Of a DNA stretch of 26,161 nt, positions 14,482-20,855 are shown piece by piece (position 1 is the first letter of the stretch; every line of letters begins with the position of its first letter). A model generated the notes under the pieces. That model made no database searches and was not told the origin of the DNA. It saw nothing but the letters and a program-made list of their open reading frames with translations. The position numbers were made by a program, and so were the translations under genes. The DNA lies in NCBI GenBank assembly GCA_964497615.1, contig CAZCEC010000086.1, positions 1-26,161 of the forward strand, given 5' to 3'. Source of the stretch: CAZCEC01 sp964497615 (GTDB lineage: Bacteria; Chloroflexota; Anaerolineae; Anaerolineales; UBA6663).

Positions 14482-15387
14482 CTAAATCTCCGTCGGGTAT
14501 CCCGCATAATCCCCCAGCACCCTCACGCACGCCGCGCCCACCTTGTTGCCCGCCCCCAGCGCCGCCCTCATGTCCCACCCCCTCAGCCGCGCCGCCACGA
14601 ACCCGGCATCGAACCCGTCCCCCGCCCCCACCGGGTCCACGGCCTTCACCGGCACCGCCTCAGACTCCCAGCGCACTCCGTCGGCCCAGGCCGCGGCCCC
14701 GCGCTCGGCGCGTTTCAGCACCACCACGCTCGGCCCTAGCGCCGCGCCCTGCTTTAAGATTTCGTCGTCGTCCTCGGTCCCCAGCACCGCTCGCGCGTCC
14801 TCGTGCCCCAGCAACAGCCAATCCGCCTGGCGCATCAACGGCAATAACCCCGTCTGCGCCTGCTCTGGGCTCCACAGCTTGGCCCGGTAGTTGGGGTCGA
14901 ACGACACCAGCGCCCCCGCCCTCTTCGCCAGTTCCACCGCCGCGTGGCACGTCGCCGCGCAGTTCTCGCTCAGCGCCGGGGTGATGCCCGTTAGGTGTAA
15001 CAACCTCAGCCCCGCGAACCACTCTGGCCGCAGGTCGTCCGGCGTCATCCGCGAGGCCGCCGAGCCTTTGCGGTAATACAGCACCCGCCGCTCCCCGTCC
15101 GGTAGCCACTCGCGGAAGTACACCGCCGTCGGCGCGTCCGGGTCCACCATCACCGCGCCCGCGTCCACCCCCTCCCGCTGCCACACGCCCCGGATCATGT
15201 CGCCAAACCGGTCGGCCCCCAGCCGCGTGTACAGCCGCACGTCCACCCCCAGCCGCGCCAGCCCAATCGCAAAGTTGGACTCCGCCCCGGCCACGTCCAG
15301 CCCCAACGTCTTGGCAACGTCCAGCGTCACCGGCTCGGTGGGATACATCACCGCCATCGGCTCGCCCAGCGTGAAGACCGTGCTCAT
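14482..15387 (-). CDS. kdgK: PfkB-family 2-keto-3-deoxygluconate kinase
   Basis: The start is the ATG at 15387, whose ATGA overlaps the stop of the aldolase gene. An upstream in-frame start would lie inside that gene. The 301-residue protein has the ribokinase-like N-terminus TLGEPMAVMYP, the substrate-site segment GAESNFAIGLARLG, FDPNYRAKLW (163-172, typical of KDG kinases) and PfkB signature 2 DPVGAGDGFDAGF with catalytic Asp257. It would phosphorylate 2-keto-3-deoxygluconate to KDPG, the substrate of the aldolase encoded just upstream. Other PfkB sugar kinases are possible from sequence alone, but the pairing with eda makes KDG the best choice. Confidence 0.88.
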   Translation of the reverse strand: MSTVFTLGEPMAVMYPTEPVTLDVAKTLGLDVAGAESNFAIGLARLGVDVRLYTRLGADRFGDMIRGVWQREGVDAGAVMVDPDAPTAVYFREWLPDGERRVLYYRKGSAASRMTPDDLRPEWFAGLRLLHLTGITPALSENCAATCHAAVELAKRAGALVSFDPNYRAKLWSPEQAQTGLLPLMRQADWLLLGHEDARAVLGTEDDDEILKQGAALGPSVVVLKRAERGAAAWADGVRWESEAVPVKAVDPVGAGDGFDAGFVAARLRGWDMRAALGAGNKVGAACVRVLGDYAGYPTEI

Positions 15388-16010
15388 GCCTGCACCGCCT
15401 CCACCAGGGCGCGCGCCCGCGCCGTGATCTCCCCCCAATCGCCCGCCGCCACCGCCGCCTTGGGGATCAAGCTGCTCCCCGAGCCCACCGCCACCGCGCC
15501 CGCCTCGAGGTAGGCGCGCGCATTACTCGCCTCGATGCCGCCCGTCGGCACGATCTTCAGGAAGGGCAGGGGGCCCAGCAAATCGCGGATGAAGGCCGGG
15601 CCGCCCAGCCGCGCCGGGAATACCTTGACGAACTCCGCGCCGTGCGTGTGCGCCGTCAGCGCCTCGGTGGCCGTCTGCGCCCCGCAGATGCAGGGCACGC
15701 CCGCCGCCTGGCACGCTTCGATCACGTCCGGCGCCACCACCGGCGTCACCACGAACTGCGCCCCGGCCGCGATCACGTCCCGCGCCTCCGCACCCGTCAG
15801 CACCGTGCCCGCGCCCACGCTGATCTCCGGCCCGCTTTCCGCCCGGCACCGGCGGATAGCATCCAGCGCGCCCTGCCCGGTCAGGGTGAATTCCAGCACC
15901 GCGACGCCGCCCGCGTTCAGCGCCCGCATCACCTCCACCGCCGCGCCATACTCCGGCAGCCGCACCACCGCCACGATCTTCGATTGTAGGATCAACTCGC
16001 TTGTGTTCAG
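15384..16010 (-). CDS. eda: KDPG aldolase, probable CTG start
   Basis: The 208-residue reading begins at CTG 16010 (M/L-NTSELILQSKIVAVVRL). This is the normal N-terminus for the family, and no ATG or GTG is available there; a TTG at 15995 is the alternative. Family marks are VLEFTLTG with Glu40, SVGAGTVLT, FVVTPVVAPDVIEAC, EFVKVFPA with Schiff-base Lys129, and VPTGGIEASN. It cleaves 2-keto-3-deoxy-6-phosphogluconate to pyruvate and glyceraldehyde-3-phosphate. The CTG overlaps the stop of the upstream Asp-box gene as CTGA, and its own stop overlaps kdgK as ATGA, so all three are translationally coupled. GGAG and AAAGG precede the CTG. Confidence 0.88.
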   Translation of the reverse strand: MNTSELILQSKIVAVVRLPEYGAAVEVMRALNAGGVAVLEFTLTGQGALDAIRRCRAESGPEISVGAGTVLTGAEARDVIAAGAQFVVTPVVAPDVIEACQAAGVPCICGAQTATEALTAHTHGAEFVKVFPARLGGPAFIRDLLGPLPFLKIVPTGGIEASNARAYLEAGAVAVGSGSSLIPKAAVAAGDWGEITARARALVEAVQA

Positions 16011-16669
16011 GGGCCTTTGTCTCCGCCGCCGCGCCCGTTCAGCAGCGCGTCGAATATGTTGGTGTTGCTCAAGAATTCGTCCGGGGGATCGCACTGGCCG
16101 GAGTACGTTTCCGTGCACGTCTTGCGCCACACCTGCCCGCCGGTGTTGGTGGCGTAGTACGACACTTCGTCGCCCCGCACCAAGATCGCCCACGCCGACC
16201 CGGCATAGTCCGGGTCCGCATACACCGCCCGGAAGTGGCTCTCGCTCGACGGCCCGGCGGTGAACTCGTGCACCGGCCGCCAGTGCTGGCCGCCGTCATC
16301 GCTCAGGTACAGCACCGGGATGGCCTTCGTCCACGCGCACAGCAGGCAGCCCAGCCCGCTGCGGCCCGGCAGCATCAGCCCCAGGTACAGCCGCCCCAGC
16401 GTCCTGTCGGCGGCGATGTGGCCATCGCGCGCCAGCAGCGGCAGCCCCCGGTCCACGATCCGGGTCCACGTCTCGCCGTTGTCGAAGCTGTGCCACACCT
16501 CCCCGCACGCGAACAGGTACTTCTCGCGCTCGTTCAGCCACGACCATGCCGCGCGGTCAAGATAATCATCGCGGTCGCAGCGCAGCACCGCCCACGCCAG
16601 CCCGCCCGCGGCGATGGTCACAACCGCGAATGCGCTTACCAGTGAAGTCAGGAGTCTACGGCGCGGCAT
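16007..16669 (-). CDS. Membrane-anchored Asp-box (BNR-like) protein
   Basis: A 220-residue protein with a basic N-terminus (MPRRRLL) and one hydrophobic segment at about residues 8-29, so it is anchored or secreted. Three Asp-box-like motifs are visible: SFDNGETW, SDDGGQHW and NTGGQVW. These are typical of sialidase/BNR and photosystem assembly-type beta-propellers, although three is too few for a full propeller. Several Cys (CDRDD, FACGEVW, CLLCAW, CTETYSGQC) may form disulfides. A TAGAAT lies 6 nt before the ATG, so the mRNA may be leaderless. Its stop overlaps the CTG start of eda, so it is the first gene of the eda-kdgK operon. No catalytic function can be assigned. Confidence 0.75.
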   Translation of the reverse strand: MPRRRLLTSLVSAFAVVTIAAGGLAWAVLRCDRDDYLDRAAWSWLNEREKYLFACGEVWHSFDNGETWTRIVDRGLPLLARDGHIAADRTLGRLYLGLMLPGRSGLGCLLCAWTKAIPVLYLSDDGGQHWRPVHEFTAGPSSESHFRAVYADPDYAGSAWAILVRGDEVSYYATNTGGQVWRKTCTETYSGQCDPPDEFLSNTNIFDALLNGRGGGDKGP

Positions 16670-16675
16670 GAGAGG

Positions 16676-16681
16676 ATTCTA
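16676..16681 (-). promoter_or_regulatory. -10 TAGAAT, leaderless start of Asp-box operon
   Basis: On the minus strand TAGAAT ends 6 nt before the ATG at 16669. No Shine-Dalgarno stands between them and no clear -35 is found, because the palindromic repeat occupies that place. Confidence 0.4.
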
Positions 16682-16691
16682 GCACCTTCGA

Positions 16692-16733
16692 ACCTAACCC
16701 CCCCGGCCCCCCTTCCCTGCCAGGGAAGGGGGG
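16692..16733 (-). repeat. Palindromic CCCTTCCCT-type repeat, copy b (reverse)
   Basis: CCCCCCTTCCCTGCCAGGG with its complement forms a near-perfect hairpin. The family tail reads TTAGGTT on the minus strand, so this copy is inverted relative to the others. Confidence 0.75.
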
Positions 16734-16814
16734 AGAGTTGTTTATACATTTGGTCCGCTCTGCACCCTCGGCCACCTCCAGCAGTCCGCCTCACCAACGC
16801 CCCATGGTCAAAGG

Positions 16815-16853
16815 CACCCCTTCTCTAGCAGGGAAGGGGCCGGGAGTTAGGTC
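16815..16853 (+). repeat. Palindromic CCCTTCCCT-type repeat, copy c
   Basis: CACCCCTTCTCTAGCAGGG is followed by AAGGGGCCGGGAGTTAGGTC. The TTA at 16847-16849 is the TAA stop of the DUF559 gene on the minus strand, so the element supplies that stop. Confidence 0.75.
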
Positions 16854-17221
16854 GGCCTGCAAGCCCCCTCTATCCTCCTCAGCACCCCCTCCAGGTCATC
16901 CCTCACCTCTGCATTCGTCACATGCAGTATCCGAAACCCGCGGCCCTCCAACGCCCGATCGCGCTCCGCATCCTGCTCAATCAATTGGTCATGCACCTCG
17001 CCATCCACATTCACCACCAACGCAGCCGCGTGGCAATAGAAATCCACAATGAACCCCGCAATCACCTGCTGCCGCCGGAAATGCCAACCTCCCAACTGGT
17101 TCGCCTTCAGCCGCCGCCACAGCGCCTTCTCGGCTGGCGTCATCGCCCGCCGCAGTTCCCGCGCCCGCGCCGCCTTCTCCGGCCTCACCCGCTGCCCAAT
17201 CACCGTATTCCGAATCGGCAT
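16847..17221 (-). CDS. DUF559 (Vsr-like endonuclease fold) protein
   Basis: The start is the ATG at 17221. A longer reading to 17341 would translate a palindromic repeat and is rejected. The 124-residue product has the DUF559 pattern: RARELRRAMTPAEKALWRRLKANQLGGWHFRRQQVIAGFIVDFYCHAAALVVNVDGEVHD, then QDAERDRALEGRGFRILHVTNAEV. The acidic residues in FIVDFY and VVNVDGEVH fit the Vsr/restriction-like fold, whose other members cut or repair DNA. Whether this one is active is not known. It is surrounded by copies of the palindromic repeat (c on one side, d-g on the other), and its last codon and stop come from copy c. Association with the repeats could reflect co-mobility. Confidence 0.85.
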   Translation of the reverse strand: MPIRNTVIGQRVRPEKAARARELRRAMTPAEKALWRRLKANQLGGWHFRRQQVIAGFIVDFYCHAAALVVNVDGEVHDQLIEQDAERDRALEGRGFRILHVTNAEVRDDLEGVLRRIEGACRPT

Positions 17222-17261
17222 GCGTCCACTCCCTGCCTCACCCTTCCCCTTCGGCCTCGCG

Positions 17262-17541
17262 CCCCCCTTCCCTGCAAGGGAAGGGGCTGGGGGACAGGTC
17301 GGCCTTGTCGGCGGAAGCGCTCCCCCGTCCGCGCCATCCACCCTCTCCGGCCCTCTGGCCCCCCTTCCCTTGCAGGGAAGGGGCCGGGGGATAGGTCGAC
17401 CGTGTCGGCGTATGCGCTCCCCCCTCCGCGCCGCCTGCCTACTCCGGCCCTCCGGCTCCCCTTCCCTCGCAGGGAAGGGGCTGGGGGATAGGTTCGTCCG
17501 GCTCCCCTTCCCTTGCAGGGAAGGGGCCGGGGGTTAGGTCG
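17262..17541. repeat. Array of palindromic repeats, copies d-g, 97-bp period
   Basis: Four hairpins CCCCTTCCCT-NNNN-AGGGAAGGGG start at 17262, 17359, 17456 and 17502. Each is followed by G-rich sequence and ATAGGTC, ACAGGTC or TTAGGTC. The first three are exactly 97 bp apart, and the intervening sequences (GTCGGCG...GCGCTCCCCC...CTCCGGCCCTC) are also similar, so the unit of duplication is the whole 97 bp. The last copy contributes TAA, the stop codon of the aminotransferase gene, at 17534-17536 on the minus strand. Confidence 0.88.
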
Positions 17542-18793
17542 TCAACGCCTCCTCAAACCTCTCCAGCCCCGCCTTCACCTCCGCCTCCGTCGCAATCAGC
17601 GGCGGGATCCAGCGGATCGTGTTGTCGTAGCTCCCGCACGTCAGCAGCAGCAGGTCGCGGTCCAGCGCCCGCTTCACCACCGCCTTGGCCCCGTCCGTGT
17701 CCGGCTCGCCGCGCGCGTTGGTGAACTCCGTCCCCACCATCAGCCCCAGCCCGCGCACATCGCCGATCTCCGGGTGCTCCTCCTGCAAGCGCCGCAGCCC
17801 CGCCATCAGCACCCCGCCCATCGCCGCCGCGTTCTCCGGCAGCTTCTCCTCGCGCATTACCCCAATCGTCGCCACCGCCGCCGCGCACGCCAGCGCATTG
17901 CCCCCATACGTCCCCCCGTGCGAGCCGGGCGTCCACTTCGCCATCAGGTCGTGGCTGGCTGCCAGCCCGCTCAGCGGCAGCCCCGAAGCCAGCCCCTTCG
18001 CCATCGTCACCATGTCCGGCACGATGCCAAAGTGCTCAAACGCGAACCACTTGCCCGTTCGCCCAAAGCCAGACTGCACCTCGTCCGCCACCAGCAGGAT
18101 GCCATAGTGGTCGCAAATCTCCCTCAGCCCCTGCATAAAGCGCGCGGGCGGCGGCACGTAGCCCCCCTCGCCCAGCACCGGCTCGATTACCATCGCCGCG
18201 GTCTCCTCCGGCGCCGTCTGCGACTTCAACAGCAGCTTCAATTCGCGCAGGCAGTAGTCCACCGTCGTGGCCTCGTCCCAGCCGTACTTATAAGCATACG
18301 GAAACGGCGCCACGAAGATTCCCGGCACCAGCGGCTGGTAGCCCGCCCGGTAGATCGTCTTGGAGGTCGTCATCGCCATCGTCAAATGCGTCCGCCCGTG
18401 GAACGACCCGCTGAAGACGATGATGTTGGGGCGCTTGGTGGCCGTCTTCGCGAGCTTCACCGCCGCCTCCAAAATCTCCGCCCCGGAGTTGGAGAAGAAG
18501 TAGGTGTCCAGCGGCGCGGGCAGCACCTCGCGCAGGGCCGCCGTGAGCTGGATCAGCGGCTCGTGATAGACGATGTTGGCCTGGGCGTGTAACAACTTCG
18601 CGGCCTGGGCCTGCACCGCCGCCACGACCTTCGGGTGCGCGTGCCCGGTGTTGGTCACCCCAATCCCGCAGGTGAAGTCCAGCAGCTTGCGCCCGTCGGT
18701 CGTGTACAGGTAGGCGCCCTCGCCGCGCTCGGCCACCAGCGTCGCCGGGATCGCGCGGCCCCACACCGGCGCAAGTGCGCTCAGGTCAGTCAT
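17534..18793 (-). CDS. gabT: Class III aminotransferase, probable 4-aminobutyrate type
   Basis: A 419-residue PLP enzyme with FTCGIGVTNTGHAHPKV (40-56), SNSGAEILEAAVKLAK (101-116) and SGSFHGRTHLTMAMT (128-142). The cofactor site is ADEVQSGFGRTGKWFA (236-251), and the Schiff-base Lys266 lies in DMVTMAKGL. Later motifs are HGGTYGGNALACAAA and LLLLTCGSYDNTIRWIPPL. The last and the FGRTG stretch favour GABA aminotransferase over ornithine or acetylornithine types, but substrate choice in this class is uncertain. GABA from putrescine breakdown would fit the PotDABC importer in this window. It starts 3 nt after the repeat-protein gene, with GGAG in that gene's end, so the two are co-transcribed. 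Its stop codon comes from a palindromic repeat. Confidence 0.9.
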   Translation of the reverse strand: MTDLSALAPVWGRAIPATLVAERGEGAYLYTTDGRKLLDFTCGIGVTNTGHAHPKVVAAVQAQAAKLLHAQANIVYHEPLIQLTAALREVLPAPLDTYFFSNSGAEILEAAVKLAKTATKRPNIIVFSGSFHGRTHLTMAMTTSKTIYRAGYQPLVPGIFVAPFPYAYKYGWDEATTVDYCLRELKLLLKSQTAPEETAAMVIEPVLGEGGYVPPPARFMQGLREICDHYGILLVADEVQSGFGRTGKWFAFEHFGIVPDMVTMAKGLASGLPLSGLAASHDLMAKWTPGSHGGTYGGNALACAAAVATIGVMREEKLPENAAAMGGVLMAGLRRLQEEHPEIGDVRGLGLMVGTEFTNARGEPDTDGAKAVVKRALDRDLLLLTCGSYDNTIRWIPPLIATEAEVKAGLERFEEALTT

Positions 18794-18796
18794 GGC

Positions 18797-19264
18797 TCAC
18801 TCCGTTCCTTTCGCTTCGTCGCGCGCTGCCTGCTTCGCGTCGGCCTCGGCCTGCGCCTTGGCCTCCGCCGCGTCGCGCTCGGCCTCCTGCTCCTCCCAGG
18901 CCGGCAGCGCCAGCAGCAGCAGCGCCGCGCCGCCGTGCGCCAGGCTGGGCATCTCCACCATCCGGCCGATGTAATCGTCCAGGGCCAGCGGTTTGTGCCG
19001 GTGGAACTTGCCATCCTCGTCCACCCGGCCCACGTACTCGTCCGGCCCGAGCTTCGTCCGGAACACCTTGCCCGTATCCAGCGCCACCCGGCCCACCTGC
19101 TGGTCCGGCCCCACCCGCGTGGCAAAGATTCGGCCGCTGTCCAACTCCACCCGGCCCATCTGCTTGTCCGGCCCAAAGCGGGTCTCGAACACCCGCCCAT
19201 CCAGCTCCACCCGGCCCAACTGCTGGTCGGCCGCCAGTGGCTTGTGCCGATAAACCTTGCTCAT
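18797..19264 (-). CDS. Five-fold GPD/GRV repeat protein with hydrophobic segment and coiled-coil tail
   Basis: The start is the ATG at 19264 with GAGGAG upstream. The 155-residue product begins with five tandem ~21-residue repeats (about 3-105) of the form G-(R/K)-V-F-x-T-(R/K)-x-GPDxxxGRVxLD. The first and last repeats share RHKPLAxDxxxGR and look like matching caps around three inner GPD repeats. A short hydrophobic stretch (GGAALLLLALPAW, 111-123) follows, then a highly charged Ala/Glu/Lys tail (124-155) likely to be a helix or coiled coil. I do not recognise a named family, although similar short beta-repeats occur in some uncharacterised bacterial proteins. It is first in a transcript with the aminotransferase (3-nt gap). 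A membrane-associated beta-solenoid is a guess. Confidence 0.8.
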   Translation of the reverse strand: MSKVYRHKPLAADQQLGRVELDGRVFETRFGPDKQMGRVELDSGRIFATRVGPDQQVGRVALDTGKVFRTKLGPDEYVGRVDEDGKFHRHKPLALDDYIGRMVEMPSLAHGGAALLLLALPAWEEQEAERDAAEAKAQAEADAKQAARDEAKGTE

Positions 19265-19368
19265 CGTCGCTTCTCCTCGTCTGTTCCTTACCCAGGCCAA
19301 TCAGGTTGTTCCCGCACATCCGCTGTGTGCATGCTTGGCTGGCCGTGGCGACTTGCGCTCCGCATGTT

Positions 19369-19462
19369 CCTCGTAGCGCCGGTGCTTCTGCGTAGCGGCC
19401 CCGCGACGGCGGCCGGCCTGCCTTTGGTGCCGCCGAATCCGGCTCGACCTGGCGGGCGCACG
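19369..19462 (+). repeat. Dispersed GC-rich repeat, copy 2
   Basis: CCTCGTAGCGC, CCCCGCGACGGCGGCCGG, GCCGCCGAATCCGGCT and CCTGGCGGGCG occur in the same order and strand as at 5184-5262. This copy is longer, with CTGCGTAGCGG and CTGCCTTTGG insertions. It fills most of the 217-nt gap (19265-19481) between the repeat-protein gene and the small membrane-protein gene. Confidence 0.75.
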
Positions 19463-19481
19463 GCATCGGAGAACCCGTTCC

Positions 19482-19805
19482 TCACGGTTGGCCGCCCCGC
19501 ACCGCCGCCAGGATCCCCAAAAACAGGCACATCCCCAGCACGCTCAGCACGATCCCCACCACCGCCGTGCCCTTCGACTGGCTCTTGCCCAGCAGTCCGG
19601 CCACGCCCACCCCCGCGCCCTGCAGCCCCAGGAACGCGCTGCTCGCCCCGCACACATACAGCGGCGTCGCTGCCACCACGATCCACGTGCCCTGCTGGAT
19701 GCCCACCAGCGCGCACAGCCCAATGCCGAATACCAGCGCGGCCGAGGCCAATCCCAGGGCCAGGCTGGCGTTGCCCAGTGTGTTGGTTTGTGAGGAAGTT
19801 TGCAT
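19482..19805 (-). CDS. Small membrane protein, DUF4190-like pattern
   Basis: The start is the ATG at 19805, with AGGAAAG at a good distance upstream; a longer reading would translate the repeat region. The 107-residue product has three hydrophobic stretches (SLALGLASAALVFGIGLCALVGI, WIVVAATPLYVCGASSAFLGL and AVVGIVLSVLGMCLFLGIL). The KSQSKGTAVVGIVLSVLG motif resembles the KG-x-A-x-x-GIVLG motif of DUF4190-type membrane proteins. No function can be given. A possible promoter is TTGCGC (19856-19861) with TAGACT (19834-19839) on the minus strand. The gene is followed by repeat sequence and appears to be monocistronic. Confidence 0.7.
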   Translation of the reverse strand: MQTSSQTNTLGNASLALGLASAALVFGIGLCALVGIQQGTWIVVAATPLYVCGASSAFLGLQGAGVGVAGLLGKSQSKGTAVVGIVLSVLGMCLFLGILAAVRGGQP

Positions 19806-19897
19806 GGCGTGTCTTTCCTGTGTCGGCAGCGCGAGTCTACCACCGAACATGCCCCGCGCAACCGCCTGGCTTCCATGTCGCCGCCCTCGCCTTCCCC

Positions 19898-20177
19898 TGT
19901 CATTCCGAACCCACCCCACCCCCTCCCGCAAGTCGCCGCCCTCGCCATCCCCTGTCATTCCGAACCCGCCCTACCCCCTCCGGCCTGGCGCGGCCCTGGC
20001 GCGGGTGAGGAATCTATTGCCGGCCCATGTCATTCCGAACCCGCCCCTCCTCCTCCGGCCTGGCGCGGCCCTGGCGCGGGTGAGGAATCTATTGCCGGCC
20101 CATGTCATTCCGAACCCGCCCCTCCCCCTCCGGCCTGGCGCGGCCTCGGCGCGGGTGAGGAATCTTCTCCGCCCCGC
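19898..20177. repeat. 75-bp tandem repeat, TGTCATTCCGA family
   Basis: TGTCATTCCGAAC starts at 19898, 19953, 20028 and 20103. The last three are exactly 75 bp apart and nearly identical, with the body CCGGCCTGGCGCGG...GGTGAGGAATCT. The first copy is partial, 55 bp before the second. Related fragments lie at about 5320-5380 and 23200-23241 (CATTCCGAGGAGCGC...GAGGAATCT), so this is a dispersed family with local amplification. Confidence 0.9.
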
Positions 20178-20206
20178 TTTACCCTTCCCCCGCTTTGCAT
20201 TAAACT
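20178..20206 (+). promoter_or_regulatory. Leaderless promoter of GNAT gene
   Basis: TTTACC (20178-20183) and TAAACT (20201-20206) are 17 bp apart. The GTG at 20213 follows the -10 by 6 nt with no Shine-Dalgarno. Confidence 0.5.
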
Positions 20207-20212
20207 CTCGCT

Positions 20213-20788
20213 GTGCTCAACCCCATCGAAACCCAGCGCCTCATCCTGCGCGCCTTCGAAGACGGCGACCTCAACGCCTTCCTCGCCTACCGCAACGACC
20301 CGGAAGTGGCCCGCTACCAAAGCTGGGATTCCCTCAGCCTGCCCCGCGCCCAGGCCTTCATCCAGGAGCAGAAGGCGCTCACCCCCGGTCAGCCCGGCCA
20401 ATGGTTCCAGTTCGCCGTCACCCTCAAGGATGCCGGCCACCTCATCGGCGACATCGGCCTCCAGGTGCTGGTCCAGCATCCCCGCCAGGCGCAGTTGGGC
20501 GTGTCGTTCAACCCCGCCTACCACAACCAGGGCCTCGCCACCGAAGCCCTCACCGCCGTCCTCGACTACGCCTTCATCAACCTCGACCTGCACCGCGTCC
20601 TGGCCGTGCTGGATGTGGAGAACGTCCGCGCCAGCACCCTCGCCGAGCGGGTGGGCCTGCGCCGCGAGGGCCATTTCCTCAAGAACGCCTGGTTCAAGGG
20701 CCGCTGGGCCGACGAATACCTGTATGCCGTCCTCCAGGCCGAGTGGCTCCCCCGCCGCGGCCTGCCCGGCGCCACGCCCAAAGGATGA
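20213..20788 (+). CDS. GNAT N-acetyltransferase, RimJ/RimL type
   Basis: A GTG start gives a 191-residue protein. It opens IETQRLILRAFEDGDLNAFLAYRNDPEVARYQ, the standard RimJ/RimL-like start. The central strand is LIGDIGLQVL. The acetyl-CoA loop region is VSFNPAYHNQGLATEALTAVLDYAF (about 99-123), where QGLATEA is the Q-x-x-G-x-A type P-loop. The end strand is HRVLAVLDVENVRASTLAERVGLRREGHF. The acceptor is unknown; ribosomal protein N-termini and small amines are typical of relatives. The gene stands between a leaderless promoter and a 22-bp inverted repeat whose left arm begins inside the stop codon. Confidence 0.9.
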   Translation: MLNPIETQRLILRAFEDGDLNAFLAYRNDPEVARYQSWDSLSLPRAQAFIQEQKALTPGQPGQWFQFAVTLKDAGHLIGDIGLQVLVQHPRQAQLGVSFNPAYHNQGLATEALTAVLDYAFINLDLHRVLAVLDVENVRASTLAERVGLRREGHFLKNAWFKGRWADEYLYAVLQAEWLPRRGLPGATPKG

Positions 20789-20841
20789 ATTATGAAGGAT
20801 GAAGGATGAATTCGGGATACATCCTTCATCCTTCATAATTC
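20787..20841. repeat. 22-bp perfect inverted repeat
   Basis: The arm 20787-20808 (GAATTATGAAGGATGAAGGATG is its reading, 22 nt) is exactly complementary to 20820-20841 with an 11-nt loop. A further partial copy of the right arm (GAATTCATCCTTCAT) runs into the glycosyltransferase start. The words are those seen at 11775-11800. It is placed between two co-directional genes and would form a strong terminator-like hairpin without a T-run. Confidence 0.88.
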
Positions 20842-20855
20842 AGAATTCATCCTTC

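Larger units (their letters stand above)
19806..20212. other. Gene-free spacer filled by tandem repeat
   Basis: No gene is supported in this spacer. It lies between the divergent starts of the small membrane-protein gene and the GNAT gene, and 19898-20177 is the tandem array described separately. The rest holds the possible promoter of the membrane-protein gene on the minus strand and the GNAT promoter near 20178-20206. Confidence 0.75.

Noticed and set aside
17222..17341. N-terminal extension of the DUF559 protein
   Set aside because: The extra codons would translate copy d of the palindromic repeat, and the ATG at 17221 gives the normal family start.
17262..17541. CRISPR array
   Set aside because: The repeats are palindromic hairpins with 97-bp spacing, the intervening sequences resemble each other, and no cas gene is present.
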